64,000 nt of DNA, taken from NCBI RefSeq assembly GCF_030686865.1, contig NZ_JAQYUS010000003.1, forward strand, positions 62,001 through 126,000, read 5' to 3'. Below the pieces are notes generated by a model. That model saw only the letters and a program-made list of their open reading frames with translations. It was not told the origin of the DNA and did not search any database. Shown here in pieces: positions 25,800 to 34,702 of this stretch. Source of the stretch: Kaistella sp. SH40-3 (GTDB lineage Bacteria; Bacteroidota; Bacteroidia; Flavobacteriales; Weeksellaceae). Position numbers and translations under genes: made by a program. The first letter of the stretch is position 1. Each line of letters opens with the position of its first letter.

Positions 25800-25835
25800 C
25801 TTTAACAATAGAACTAACCTTAACTAATTAATATT

Positions 25836-26126
25836 ATGAACAAGTCTGAATTAATCGACGCTATCGCAAAAGACGCGAACATTACAAAAGTTGCAGCAAA
25901 AGCAGCTCTTGAATCTTTTATCTCTAACGTTACTGATACTTTGAAACAAAAAGATGGTAAAGTTTCTTTAGTAGGATTCGGTACTTTCTCTGTAGCACAA
26001 AGAGCTGCAAGACAAGGGATCAACCCAGCTACTAAAAAACCAATCAAAATTGCTGCTAAAACGGTAGCGAAATTCAAAGCAGGTTCTGACTTAGCAGACG
26101 CTGTAATGGGTGGTAAGAAAAAATAA
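25836..26126 (+). CDS. hup: HU family DNA-binding protein
   Basis: The 96-residue protein is a typical HU: 'MNKSELIDAIAKDANITKVAAKAALESF' helices, 'GFGTFSVAQRAARQGINPATKKPIKIAAK' forming the beta arm with the intercalating proline (NPAT), and 'AKFKAGSDLADAV' at the end. It is a dimeric nucleoid protein that bends DNA. A strong terminator follows, so the gene is monocistronic. Confidence 0.95.
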   Translation: MNKSELIDAIAKDANITKVAAKAALESFISNVTDTLKQKDGKVSLVGFGTFSVAQRAARQGINPATKKPIKIAAKTVAKFKAGSDLADAVMGGKKK

Positions 26127-26149
26127 TCAATCGATTATACTTAAAAATT

Positions 26150-26176
26150 AAAGTCCCGAATTATCGGGACTTTTTT
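26150..26176 (+). terminator. Terminator of the HU gene
   Basis: AAAGTCCCGA and TCGGGACTTT arms with a 4-nt loop and a T6 tail. The tail touches the stop of pdxH, which converges on it. Confidence 0.9.
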
Positions 26177-26819
26177 AGGGTGCTAAACGAGAAATTTTCC
26201 AGTCGAAATCTTCTTGCAATTCGTAAATAATTCTGTCGTGAAGACGATTCGGGCGACCTTGCCAAAATTCTATTTCATAGGGTCTTGCCAAATAACCACC
26301 CCAATTTTCCGGCCTTGGAACTTCTTGATTTTCAAATTCTTCTTCAAGTGATTTTAACTTTTCTTCTAAAAATTCCCGATTAGGAATCACTTGACTTTGA
26401 GGTGAAACTACTGCTCCTAACTGACTGCCCTTTGGGCGGGAATGAAAATAACCATCACTTAAATTTTCTCCCAGTTTTTCCAAATTTGCTTTAATGATGA
26501 TCTGGCGTTCTAAATTGGGCCAGAAAAAATGAAGACACGCTTTATGATTACTTTCAATCGCTTTCCCTTTTCTACTGTCGTAGTTGGTATAAAAAATAAA
26601 TCCTTCCCACGTATAAGATTTCAGCAAAACCATTCTGGTTCTTGGGCAGCCATCATTTTCCAAAGTTGAAATCGCCATTGCGTTGGCCTCAGAAATTTGT
26701 GGAGTTTGCTCAGCTTCCAAAAACCAATTCCGAAACTGTTCCATCGGATTTTCTTTAATTTGACTTTCCAGAAGTTCGGAGCGATCGTATATTTTTCTTT
26801 TGTCGTGCAGGTTTTCCAT
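26175..26819 (-). CDS. pdxH: Pyridoxamine 5'-phosphate oxidase
   Basis: The 214-residue enzyme has the family motifs: 'NAMAISTLENDGCPRTRMVLLKSYTWEGFIFYTNYDSRKGKAIESN' (FMN binding), 'HSRPKGSQLGAVVSPQSQ', 'WGGYLARPYEIEFWQGRPNRLHDRI' and the C-terminal 'WKISRLAP'. It oxidises pyridoxine and pyridoxamine phosphate to PLP. It is divergent from yqgE with a 51-bp gap. Confidence 0.95.
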   Translation of the reverse strand: MENLHDKRKIYDRSELLESQIKENPMEQFRNWFLEAEQTPQISEANAMAISTLENDGCPRTRMVLLKSYTWEGFIFYTNYDSRKGKAIESNHKACLHFFWPNLERQIIIKANLEKLGENLSDGYFHSRPKGSQLGAVVSPQSQVIPNREFLEEKLKSLEEEFENQEVPRPENWGGYLARPYEIEFWQGRPNRLHDRIIYELQEDFDWKISRLAP

Positions 26820-26830
26820 TAAATTTTTAT

Positions 26831-26838
26831 TACATTTG
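26831..26838 (+). promoter_or_regulatory. -7 box of yqgE
   Basis: TACATTTG matches TAnnTTTG, 32 nt before the ATG at 26871, within the short pdxH-yqgE divergent region. Confidence 0.5.
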
Positions 26839-26870
26839 ATTAAGGTTTTTTAATTGACCTTATCAATCTG

Positions 26871-27419
26871 ATGAATACTTCTTACAAAGGTAAAATTTTA
26901 ATTTCCACTCCCGATATTTCGGGAGACATATTTTCCCGTTCGGTAGTTTTAATAGTCGACCATAATGAGCAAGGTGCTTTCGGCCTCATTCTCAACAAGA
27001 AAAATGAAAATATGAGTTCACGACTGCTCGAGATTTTTGGATTTCAAGTTTCTGTATATGAAGGTGGCCCTGTAGAAAATGATAAGACTTTTTTCATTTG
27101 TAAAGGAAAAAAAATAACGAAAGATTATCTTGCGATTACAGAGGAATATTATCTTACGGAAGATATTGAAAATGTTGTTTCTTCTATTTTAGATCATCAA
27201 ATCTCGATTAATGATGTGAAAGTATTTTCAGGCTATTCTGGCTGGTCTGGTCAACAATTAGAAGGTGAAATTCTGCGAAAAATGTGGACGCCAGTAGAGG
27301 TTTATAATTTAGATTACACTTCACCGAACGACCAATCACTCTGGAAAAACATCATGCAGAATTTAGGTGGCGAATACCTGTTATGGGCAAATGCTCCGGA
27401 AGATGTTTCGATGAATTGA
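26871..27419 (+). CDS. YqgE/AlgH family protein
   Basis: The 182-residue protein has the DUF179 pattern: 'GKILISTPDISGDIFSRSVVLIVDHNEQGAFGLILNK', 'VYEGGPVENDKTFFI' and 'KVFSGYSGWSGQQLEGEI' with the late 'WLWA'-type ending (YLLWANAP). The family is widespread and its biochemical role is unsettled. It is not in an obvious operon here. Confidence 0.9.
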   Translation: MNTSYKGKILISTPDISGDIFSRSVVLIVDHNEQGAFGLILNKKNENMSSRLLEIFGFQVSVYEGGPVENDKTFFICKGKKITKDYLAITEEYYLTEDIENVVSSILDHQISINDVKVFSGYSGWSGQQLEGEILRKMWTPVEVYNLDYTSPNDQSLWKNIMQNLGGEYLLWANAPEDVSMN

Positions 27420-27601
27420 GGTTGGAGACACGGGGTTTTTAGAAGTCGCACTAGATATTTGAACAAATTCTGAACGTTTGGATATTTTCCTAATCATGCT
27501 TTACTTACAACCAATTTACCTTCAAAAAATTAACAAAACTTTAGCATTATCACTTATAATTTAAACTAAAGCATCCCGTTATTAAACTAGTTTAAAAAAA
27601 C

Positions 27602-27648
27602 TAAAAACCTGGTCAATGGCTTTCTTTAAAGGCGGTTGACTGGGTTTG
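27602..27648 (-). terminator. Probable terminator of the class IV aminotransferase-like gene
   Basis: AACCTGGTCAAT and GTTGACTGGGTT arms pair with two G-U steps across a loop. On the minus strand the second arm runs into a T-run just after the stop at 27655. Confidence 0.55.
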
Positions 27649-27654
27649 TCAATT

Positions 27655-28458
27655 CTAGAGGAAATTAACCTTCCATTTTTCAATCATTTCGGCGAAACGG
27701 TCTTTTCCAAAAGTTTTATTTCGGATTTTAGTCACTGCAAAAATTCCTTTCAAATCAGACATCAGCAAAACTTCTTCTGCTTTCTGAGATTCAAAAGCAA
27801 TCATTTCTGACTCCTGAATTTTGGCCAAATTATTTTTATGAACAAAGGTTACGAAATTCTCCAGCAAAGGCGAAATATACGCACCTTCTGTTGTTTTCGG
27901 AATGTTAATCATATTCTCTTCCAGGAATAATAAATTGCCATAAATACTTCGCGCGATTCTTTTATTTGGATTCAAGAAAATTACATCATCCAAATCATTT
28001 TCTTTGGCATAGATTTCAGCATAAATATTTTCTGCAGAATGAACATGAATTCCACTTAAAACATTCGTGTTCACATTGATCTCTTTAATCAAATCGATTT
28101 CAAAATCACGCTGAATACCTAGAATATCCTGCATCAATTCAACTTCGAAATAAAAAGAAATCTCACTTTTAGAAAGTACTTTTTCGTCATCACTCCGGTA
28201 GACAAAAAAATGAACAATACCGTCTTCAACACCCTGCTGCAAAACCTTTTCTGTAAATAAATTCTGAAAAAACTCCAGCGTATAGGAAAGCGGAATTGCC
28301 ATTCTCATTTTACGCATTGAAGCCATTAAATAAAAATAACATTCCTCCGCCATGATCAATTGTGAGTTGCGGATAAAAAAAGAAACTTGCACCACATCCC
28401 CATATAAGAATGCGCGATTGTTTAGTTGAGACTGCTCAGAAGCAAATGATAATTTCAA
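27655..28458 (-). CDS. Aminotransferase class IV-like protein lacking the PLP lysine
   Basis: The 267-residue protein follows class IV (fold-type IV) aminotransferases in length and layout: 'NRAFLYGDVVQVSFFIRNSQLIMAEECYFYLMASMRKMRM' at the start, 'AKENDLDDVIFLNPNKRIARSIYGNLLFLEEN' in the middle and 'LMSDLKGIFAVTKI' near the end. Two catalytic positions are changed. The stretch that normally holds the PLP lysine (LKTTN or GLKHLN) reads LSGIHVHSA (about residues 134-142) without lysine. The glutamate before 'GNLF' that contacts the pyridine ring is replaced by Arg170/Ser171. It is thus probably not a PLP enzyme. It lies 67 bp after the START-like gene on the same strand. Confidence 0.75.
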   Translation of the reverse strand: MKLSFASEQSQLNNRAFLYGDVVQVSFFIRNSQLIMAEECYFYLMASMRKMRMAIPLSYTLEFFQNLFTEKVLQQGVEDGIVHFFVYRSDDEKVLSKSEISFYFEVELMQDILGIQRDFEIDLIKEINVNTNVLSGIHVHSAENIYAEIYAKENDLDDVIFLNPNKRIARSIYGNLLFLEENMINIPKTTEGAYISPLLENFVTFVHKNNLAKIQESEMIAFESQKAEEVLLMSDLKGIFAVTKIRNKTFGKDRFAEMIEKWKVNFL

Positions 28459-28525
28459 AATAGTCAGGATTTTAGTAACAAAAAATGAACGATAAATCGT
28501 TCATTTTATATTTAGATTAAAAAAA

Positions 28526-28912
28526 TTAGGATGCGCCTAACTTCAATTTTAAATTTTCGATTAAATTTTCCCAGTAAAGTTTATTTTCCTCTTCATCCCC
28601 AGCATCACAAAAATCAACAATATTAAGAGCCAAATCATCAGTAATATCATCGATAACGATGGTCATTTCAAAATAATTTTTGGTTCCTTCATCCTCTTCC
28701 CAACGAAAACGCACAAAACCTTCCGGTTTGTAACGAATAAGCGTCGCTTTTTCTTCGGGGCCATTGCTCCAACTAAAATAGAAGTCATCTCCTTTTTCCA
28801 CAACATCATCCGCAAACCACTCAGAAAGTCCCTCTGCGCTCGCCATATATTCGTACAAAATCTCTGACTGACAGTGCATTGGAAATTCGTATTGCACTTT
28901 CGTTTTCGCCAT
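28526..28912 (-). CDS. START-like domain protein
   Basis: The 128-residue protein begins 'KVQYEFPMHCQSEILYEYMASAEGLSEWFADDVV' and continues 'FSWSNGPEEKATLIRYKPEGFVRFRWEEDE', the pattern of the compact START-like/AHSA1-type SRPBCC proteins conserved in Flavobacteriia. Ligand and function are unknown. It is upstream of the aminotransferase-like gene in a probable two-gene operon. A near-match -7 box (TATATTGC, minus strand) is 27 nt upstream. Confidence 0.82.
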   Translation of the reverse strand: MAKTKVQYEFPMHCQSEILYEYMASAEGLSEWFADDVVEKGDDFYFSWSNGPEEKATLIRYKPEGFVRFRWEEDEGTKNYFEMTIVIDDITDDLALNIVDFCDAGDEEENKLYWENLIENLKLKLGAS

Positions 28913-29430
28913 ATTATTACCTTTTTTTAATGTGTCGCAATATATAAATTAATTTCTAATATACGCAATATATTTAGCGAAATCCTCTTTCGAGATTAGA
29001 AGTAACTAGAATATAATTTTTCCACAAACCCCTGCCGATGTGCACTATATATGCCATCAGGAAAAAACAGTTTTAAAAGCATGACAAATATCATCGCGGA
29101 ATCCCGTTTTCATACAGGCTAAAATAAAGACCCTGATTTTTTTTCAAAATAAATGACACGGAAGTTTCAGATGCTTATTTTCGATATTTCAATTTTACTC
29201 CTATAAAGGAATACGAAGAAAAAAATGAGAGTGAATTTGATTAATGAACTTTTGAATAATTATTTGAAGTTATATATATGAGAATTTTTAGAGACGCAAC
29301 CACACACCGAATAAATTATTGTTAGTACGACTTTTCGTATTTTTATGGTTGTTTTAAGAAAAAAAAAGCGTTTAAATTTTACACGATGCTGATGAAAACC
29401 CTCTGAGTTAAATTTAGAAATTGATATGAT
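28913..29430. other. 518-bp intergenic region
   Basis: AT-rich. The only notable item is a 34-codon open stretch (29141-29242, ending FNFTPIKEYEEKNESEFD) that could be the tail of a lost gene. No RNA gene, terminator or repeat was found. Confidence 0.4.
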
Positions 29431-29772
29431 ATGAAAGTTGATCACAAATTCACCGTTATTTATTCTTTCAAAATAATTGAAGGAAAAGAAAATGATTTTA
29501 TTAATGCCTGGACAGAACTGACAAAATTAATTTATCAATTTGCAGGCAGTTATGGCTCAAGACTGCATAAAGTTGAAGTGCAATTTTTCATTGGTTACGC
29601 TCAATGGCCAGACAAAGAAACATGGAAAAACTCAACCGATAAACTGCCCGAAACCGCAAATAGTCTTCGTAGACAAATGCGTGAAAGTTGTTCGGAAATA
29701 AAAACAGAATATGAAATGAATGTTGTTAAAGACTTGCTTTACGAAAAAAGATTTTTCGACCTTGAAAAGTAA
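29431..29772 (+). CDS. Antibiotic biosynthesis monooxygenase (ABM)-domain protein
   Basis: The 113-residue protein has the ferredoxin-like ABM fold: 'VIYSFKIIEGKENDFINAWTELTKLI' (strand plus helix), 'GSYGSRLHKVEVQFFIGYAQWPDKETW' and a final helix. Such proteins range from small quinone-reacting monooxygenases to stress-response proteins. No catalytic residue can be named. It lies upstream of an MFS pump on the same strand, 167 bp apart. Confidence 0.78.
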   Translation: MKVDHKFTVIYSFKIIEGKENDFINAWTELTKLIYQFAGSYGSRLHKVEVQFFIGYAQWPDKETWKNSTDKLPETANSLRRQMRESCSEIKTEYEMNVVKDLLYEKRFFDLEK

Positions 29773-29927
29773 AACAAATTCCAAAATTGAATTGTCAATT
29801 TACAATTACTCGATTTTTAACGGCATTGAAAAAGTTTGCCTCAAAACCCTGATTTTCGCACTGGAACCACCGTTTATTTTTTTATAAAGATTCTAATTCA
29901 TGGCAATGACTTTGCTGTGAATTACCC

Positions 29928-29935
29928 TAAATTTG
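29928..29935 (+). promoter_or_regulatory. -7 box of the DHA2 pump gene, 4 nt from the start codon
   Basis: TAAATTTG is followed by TATT and then the ATG at 29940. The spacing equals that of panD and suggests a leaderless or very short 5' end. Confidence 0.5.
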
Positions 29936-29939
29936 TATT

Positions 29940-31337
29940 ATGCCAAAACCCAAAGATACAGCTGTTAAAAAATTTCTACCCTTAATTCTGGCGACTGCCA
30001 TTTTTATGCAAATGCTGGATTCTACCATTCTAAATACTTCTTTACCTTCGATTGCAAAAGACTTACACGAATCGCCTCTGAATATGCAAAATGCGATTAT
30101 CTCTTATGTTTTGACGCTGGCTTTGTTCATGCCTGTAAGTGGTTTTCTGGCGGATAAATTTGGAACGCGGAAAGTTTTCATTACTTCTTTAGTCGTTTTT
30201 AGTTTGGGCTCTTTGCTTTGTGCGCTTTCTCAAAACCTTAACCATTTGGTTATCTCACGAGTCATACAGGGAATTGGCGGAAGTTTGATGACTCCTGTTG
30301 GACGACTTGCTTTAATAAAAACTTTTCAAAAAAACGAATTGGTACAAGCCATGAATTATGCAATTATTCCCGCTTTAATTGGGCCAGTTCTCGGACCATT
30401 AGTTGGCGGTTATATGGTAGACTATTTGTCTTGGCACTGGATTTTTCTAATTAATATTCCTATTGGTTTATTAGGAATCATACTCAGTTTAAAATTCATG
30501 CCCGACTACCAATCGAAGAAAATGAGTTTCGATTTAAAAGGATTTCTAATTTTCGCTTCCGCTTCTCTCCTGTTATCTATTTCGCTTGAATTGTTTGGAA
30601 CCGTAAAAAACATAACGCCGGTTTTACTGATTTTCACTTTAGGTTTTTTGATGATTTACTACTATTACGTTCACGCCAAAAAAACAAAAAACCCTATTTT
30701 CCCCTTGAATTTATTTCAGGTAAGAACCTTTCGCGTGGGAATTTTAGGAAACCTCGCCACCAGATTAGGAATAAGTGCTATTCCACTATTACTGCCTTTA
30801 ATGATTCAGATTGCTTACGGGCAAACCGCTGTAGTTTCTGGATGGATTGTAGCACCAATGGCTTTAACCGCTATGTTTGGGAAATCATTTGTTATCAAAA
30901 TTCTGGAAAAATTTGGGTACCGTAGAACCTTAATGACCAATACTTTTATCATCGGTTTTCTAATTGCCTCTATGGGTATTCCAGGAATTAACACTTCCAT
31001 TTATTGGTTTGTGCCGATAATCGCGATATTAGGCTTTTTCAACTCAATTCAATTTACTGCGATGAATACAATTGCGATTGCAGATTTACGGGATTCTCAT
31101 ACGAGTAGCGGGAATTCTTTATTAGCAGTGAATCAACAACTTGCTGTTGGATTTGGTATTGCGATTGGTTTAATTACTTTAAAATTATTTGAAAACAACG
31201 CTGCGATAACTGATGGTCAAATTCATCTCGCTTTCCGATATACCTTTTTCCTCGTCGGTTTTCTAACCATTCTTACTGGATTTGTATTTAGACGACTTCA
31301 TGCTACCGACGGCGAAAATATGCGATCTCATGTTTAG
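29940..31337 (+). CDS. MFS transporter, DHA2 (14-TM, EmrB/QacA-like) family
   Basis: The 465-residue protein begins with the DHA2 signature 'FLPLILATAIFMQMLDSTILNTSLPSIAKDL' (the Asp in TM1 is the D1 motif). It continues with 'FGTRKVFITSLVVFSLGSLLCA', 'RVIQGIGGSLMTPVGRLA' (motif C region) and 'IGPVLGPLVGGY'. The pumps export drugs or metabolites in exchange for protons. No membrane-fusion or TolC gene is adjacent. The ATG is preceded by a -7 box only 4 nt away. Confidence 0.88.
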   Translation: MPKPKDTAVKKFLPLILATAIFMQMLDSTILNTSLPSIAKDLHESPLNMQNAIISYVLTLALFMPVSGFLADKFGTRKVFITSLVVFSLGSLLCALSQNLNHLVISRVIQGIGGSLMTPVGRLALIKTFQKNELVQAMNYAIIPALIGPVLGPLVGGYMVDYLSWHWIFLINIPIGLLGIILSLKFMPDYQSKKMSFDLKGFLIFASASLLLSISLELFGTVKNITPVLLIFTLGFLMIYYYYVHAKKTKNPIFPLNLFQVRTFRVGILGNLATRLGISAIPLLLPLMIQIAYGQTAVVSGWIVAPMALTAMFGKSFVIKILEKFGYRRTLMTNTFIIGFLIASMGIPGINTSIYWFVPIIAILGFFNSIQFTAMNTIAIADLRDSHTSSGNSLLAVNQQLAVGFGIAIGLITLKLFENNAAITDGQIHLAFRYTFFLVGFLTILTGFVFRRLHATDGENMRSHV

Positions 31338-31423
31338 TTTATTTCTTTTTAAAGCAGACCCGAATTACAAATTAGTTGGCGCATAACTTATCCTATATCA
31401 ATGTTTTTGATTTAATTCTACTG

Positions 31424-31431
31424 TACATTTG
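31424..31431 (+). promoter_or_regulatory. -7 box of the pirin gene
   Basis: TACATTTG, 21 nt before the ATG at 31453. It makes the ATG the natural start over the TTG at 31429 that overlaps the box. Confidence 0.5.
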
Positions 31432-31452
31432 TCTTTTAAAATAAGAGATAAA

Positions 31453-32328
31453 ATGGCAACTAAAACAATAGAAATTATAGTACAACCGAGACCTGCACAT
31501 TTTGTAGGAGATGGTTTCCGAGTGCATAATTTTATTCCGAGCGTGTCACATTTGACTATGAAACGAATGGATCCGTTCATCATGCTGGATTACAATTCGA
31601 AATTTAATTTTGGACCGACTTCCACGCCTAGAGGTGTTGGCGTTCATCCGCACCGTGGCTTTGAAACAGTAACCATTGCGTACCAGGGAAGAGTTGAACA
31701 TCACGATTCCGCCGGTGGCGGTGGAATTATAGGACAAGGAGATGTGCAATGGATGACGGCGGCTTCCGGAGTTTTACACAAAGAATTTCATGAAACGGAA
31801 TGGGCAAAAGAAGGCGGAGTTTTTCAAATGGTTCAGTTGTGGGTAAATCTTCCTGCAAAAGATAAAATGAGTAAGCCCAAATATCAGGGAATTTCTAATA
31901 CTGAAATGCAAAAAATTGATTTAGGTGAAAATGGTTTTATTGAATTAATAGCAGGAAGTTATCAAGATAAAAAAGGACCGGCAACAACTTTCAGCCCGGT
32001 TCATTTGATGAATGCCAAATTGAAAACTGGTGGAAAAGCCGAGTTTAGCTTCCCAGCAAACTTCAGCACCGGAGCCTTGGTGATTGAAGGAAACATTATC
32101 ATTAATGGAAACGAAAAAGTTCCGACCGATCATTTTGCATTATTTAATAATGAAGGAGAAACATTCACTATTGAAGCAACCGAAGACAGCGTTGTTTTAA
32201 TTTTAAGTGGCGAACCTTTAAACGAACCGATCGTTCCGCATGGTCCTTTTGTAATGAATACCAGAGAAGAAATCCATCAAGCCTTTGATGATTACAATAA
32301 CGGTAAGTTTGGGTTTTTGGAAGATTAA
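31453..32328 (+). CDS. Pirin family protein
   Basis: The 291-residue protein is a two-domain cupin: 'FRVHNFIPSVSHLTMKRMDPFIMLDYN', the metal-binding 'GVHPHRGFETVTIAYQGRVEHHDSAG' (two His plus His/Glu), 'GVLHKEFHE', 'WVNLPAKDKMSKPKYQGI', then a second cupin ending 'NEPIVPHGPFVMNTREEIHQAFDDYNNGKFG'. Bacterial pirins such as YhhW have quercetin 2,3-dioxygenase activity. The physiological substrate here is unknown. It is monocistronic with its own terminator and lies just upstream of catalase. Confidence 0.92.
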   Translation: MATKTIEIIVQPRPAHFVGDGFRVHNFIPSVSHLTMKRMDPFIMLDYNSKFNFGPTSTPRGVGVHPHRGFETVTIAYQGRVEHHDSAGGGGIIGQGDVQWMTAASGVLHKEFHETEWAKEGGVFQMVQLWVNLPAKDKMSKPKYQGISNTEMQKIDLGENGFIELIAGSYQDKKGPATTFSPVHLMNAKLKTGGKAEFSFPANFSTGALVIEGNIIINGNEKVPTDHFALFNNEGETFTIEATEDSVVLILSGEPLNEPIVPHGPFVMNTREEIHQAFDDYNNGKFGFLED

Positions 32329-32358
32329 AGAACTCGATTAATTTTAATCACAATAAAT

Positions 32359-32387
32359 GAAACAGTCAGTATTTGGCTGTTTTTTTA
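32359..32387 (+). terminator. Terminator of the pirin gene
   Basis: AAACAGTC / GGCTGTTT stem with a 7-nt loop and T-run, 30 bp after the stop codon. Confidence 0.75.
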
Positions 32388-32525
32388 TTTTAACAAGCAT
32401 TCTCTTAATTGTTTATTAAATTCTCAATAACTAGATCGATCGTTTGTTATGAATAACGGAGTTAGATAAAATTAATAATTATCTAAGATTAAAATTCCTA
32501 ACTTTAATCCTTCAAATATTTTAAC

Positions 32526-34034
32526 ATGGAAGACAAGAAAAAATTAACAAGACAAACCGGAGCGCCCGTTCCAGACAATCAGAACACTCAAACTGCCGGA
32601 CCAAGAGGACCGCTGCTGATGCAGGATTATTGGTTTTTAGAAAAAATGGCGAACTTCGACAGAGAAGTGATTCCGGAAAGAAGAATGCACGCCAAAGGCT
32701 CTGGTGCCTTTGGAACCTTTACTGTAACACATGATATTTCACAATATACCAAAGCCAATATTTTTAATGAAATCGGTAAGAAAACAGAAATGTTTGCACG
32801 TTTTTCTACCGTTGCTGGCGAAAGAGGTGCTGCCGACGCAGAAAGAGACATTCGTGGTTTTGCGCTGAAGTTTTATACCGATGAAGGAATCTGGGATTTG
32901 GTAGGAAATAATACGCCTGTTTTCTTTTTCCGTGATCCGATGAAATTCCCTGATTTGAATCACGCTGTAAAACGGGATCCAAAAACAAATATGAGAAGCG
33001 CCCAAAACAATTGGGATTTCTGGACTTTATTGCCAGAAGCTTTGCACCAAGTGACCATTGTAATGAGTGATCGTGGTTTGCCAAATGGCTACCGACACAT
33101 GCACGGTTTCGGAAGTCATACGTACAGTTTTATCAATAAGGAGAATGTTCGCCATTGGGTAAAATTTCATTTTAGAACCCAACAGGGAATTGACAATTTA
33201 ACCGATGAGGAAGCCGCAAAATTAGTTGGAATGGATCGTGAATCTTCGCAACGTGATTTATTCGACAATATTGAAAAAGGCAATTTCCCGAAATGGACCA
33301 TGTTTGTACAAATCATGACGGAGGAAGAAGCCAAAACCTATCGTTTCCATCCATTTGATTTAACCAAAGTTTGGTCTAAAAAAGATTTCCCTTTAATTGA
33401 AGTGGGAGAATTTGAACTGAATAAAAATGCTGAGAATTATTTTGCAGATGTTGAGCAGGCCGCCTTTAACCCAACGAATATTGTTCCCGGAATTGGTTTC
33501 TCTCCCGACAAAATGTTACAGGGAAGATTATTTTCCTACGGTGATGCTCAACGGTATCGATTAGGCGTGAATCATTATCAAATTCCGGTAAATAAACCGA
33601 GATGTCCCTATCACGCTTATCACAGAGACGGACAAATGCGCGTAGATGGAAATTACGGCGGTACGAAACATTACGAACCTAACAGTTACGGCGAATGGCA
33701 GGAACAACCTTCTGCAAAAGAACCTCCTTTGGAATTATCGGGCGACGCATATGCTCATAATTTTCGGGATGATGATGAGGATTATTTCACCCAACCTGGC
33801 GATTTATTCCGAATTATAAAGGCAGATGGAAAAGCAGATCAACTGTTTAAAAATACCGCAGCAAATGTGGGAGGTGCAGAAAAATTTGTACAGATCCGTC
33901 ACATCAGAAACTGCTATAAAGCAGACCCTGAATATGGACAAGGCGTGGCAAACGCTTTGGGCTTGAGTATGGATGAAGTCAACAGTTTTGATATGACTCC
34001 ATACGATCAGTGGGCGCCGAGACAAACAATGTAA
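32526..34034 (+). CDS. katA: Catalase (monofunctional, clade-3 length)
   Basis: The 502-residue protein is a small-subunit heme catalase: '[20 protein letters not shown]' with the catalytic His55, '[19 protein letters not shown]' with the catalytic Asn, and the heme-ligand tyrosine in '[14 protein letters not shown]' (about residue 340). It turns hydrogen peroxide into water and oxygen. No signal peptide is present. The gene is monocistronic with a strong terminator. Confidence 0.96.
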   Translation: MEDKKKLTRQTGAPVPDNQNTQTAGPRGPLLMQDYWFLEKMANFDREVIPERRMHAKGSGAFGTFTVTHDISQYTKANIFNEIGKKTEMFARFSTVAGERGAADAERDIRGFALKFYTDEGIWDLVGNNTPVFFFRDPMKFPDLNHAVKRDPKTNMRSAQNNWDFWTLLPEALHQVTIVMSDRGLPNGYRHMHGFGSHTYSFINKENVRHWVKFHFRTQQGIDNLTDEEAAKLVGMDRESSQRDLFDNIEKGNFPKWTMFVQIMTEEEAKTYRFHPFDLTKVWSKKDFPLIEVGEFELNKNAENYFADVEQAAFNPTNIVPGIGFSPDKMLQGRLFSYGDAQRYRLGVNHYQIPVNKPRCPYHAYHRDGQMRVDGNYGGTKHYEPNSYGEWQEQPSAKEPPLELSGDAYAHNFRDDDEDYFTQPGDLFRIIKADGKADQLFKNTAANVGGAEKFVQIRHIRNCYKADPEYGQGVANALGLSMDEVNSFDMTPYDQWAPRQTM

Positions 34035-34052
34035 TTCTGAAAATGTTATATT

Positions 34053-34092
34053 AAAGTGGAAATGTTTTTTAAAAGCATTTCCACTTTTTTTT
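34053..34092 (+). terminator. Terminator of katA
   Basis: AAAGTGGAAATG and CATTTCCACTTT form a 12-bp stem with an 11-nt loop and a long T-run. Confidence 0.92.
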
Positions 34093-34121
34093 GTAAATTT
34101 AATTCAGCAAATAAAAATAAG

Positions 34122-34415
34122 ATGGCATCACAAAATTATGATATGATTAATATCGAAGAAAACGACGGGACTTTTGATGTGTATTATGATGCAGAAAAGG
34201 CCGGCTTTATGGAATACAAAGTAAAAGAAGGAATTCTGGAAATTCTTCATACTGAAGTAGCCGCAGAATTTGGTGGAAAAGGTTTGGGAATGGAATTGGT
34301 AAAAACCTCCGTGGAATTTGCGAAGAAAAATAATTTAAAGATTCTTGCTCTGTGTCCATATGCTAAAAAGATGATTGAAAAAACGCCGGAATTTAAAGTT
34401 CTTTTGGTGGAGTAG
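34122..34415 (+). CDS. GNAT-type N-acetyltransferase (YidJ/GATD-like)
   Basis: The 97-residue protein is a minimal GNAT of the YjdJ/NATD1 type: 'YYDAEKAGFMEYKVKEGILEILHTEV', then 'FGGKGLGMELVKTSVEFAKKNNLKILALCPYAKKMIEKTPEF'. The G-G-K-G-L-G-M acetyl-CoA loop and the conserved 'CPYAKKMIEK' are present. The upstream in-frame GTG at 34056 would be inside the katA terminator stem, so the ATG at 34122 is the start. Substrate unknown. Confidence 0.85.
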   Translation: MASQNYDMINIEENDGTFDVYYDAEKAGFMEYKVKEGILEILHTEVAAEFGGKGLGMELVKTSVEFAKKNNLKILALCPYAKKMIEKTPEFKVLLVE

Positions 34416-34549
34416 TTTTTTCAACATTTAGGTAACGAATTAGTTAAGATGCATTAAAACATATGTAATTGCGCGCTTTTATCAGCGTGTTTAAAGTTAG
34501 TTTACAGATAAAGACTTCGGCAGGTTCAGTCTGACAAATAGATTAAAAA

Positions 34550-34587
34550 TAAAACCTTTCGGTAATATCAACTGAAAGGTTTTTTTG
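34550..34587 (+). terminator. Terminator-like hairpin downstream of the GNAT gene
   Basis: AAACCTTTC and GAAAGGTTT arms with a T-run, 135 bp after the stop codon. Confidence 0.7.
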
Positions 34588-34618
34588 TGCCTGAATTTGA
34601 ATAGAAGTGAAGGTTTGC

Positions 34619-34702
34619 GCCCCGGCTTGAACGGAGCTCTTTTTTTGACGAGGAACGAGGAGGAAAAAAGCGGGAGTGGGAGACGGAAATGTGCGCCCAA
34701 AT
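34619..34702 (+). repeat. Dispersed intergenic element, copy 1
   Basis: It has the blocks CCCGGCTTGAACGGAGCTCT, then a T-run, a variable centre (about 20 bp), an A-run, AAGCGGGAGTGGGAGACGGA and TGTGCGCCCAAAT. It is alignable, block by block, with the inverted copy at 47882-47979. Only the centres differ. Confidence 0.75.

Larger units (their letters stand above)
25441..25835. other. 395-bp intergenic region with divergent promoters
   Basis: It separates panD from the HU gene and holds the promoters of both near its ends. The middle is very AT-rich, with no ORF, hairpin or RNA gene that I can recognise. Confidence 0.6.
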
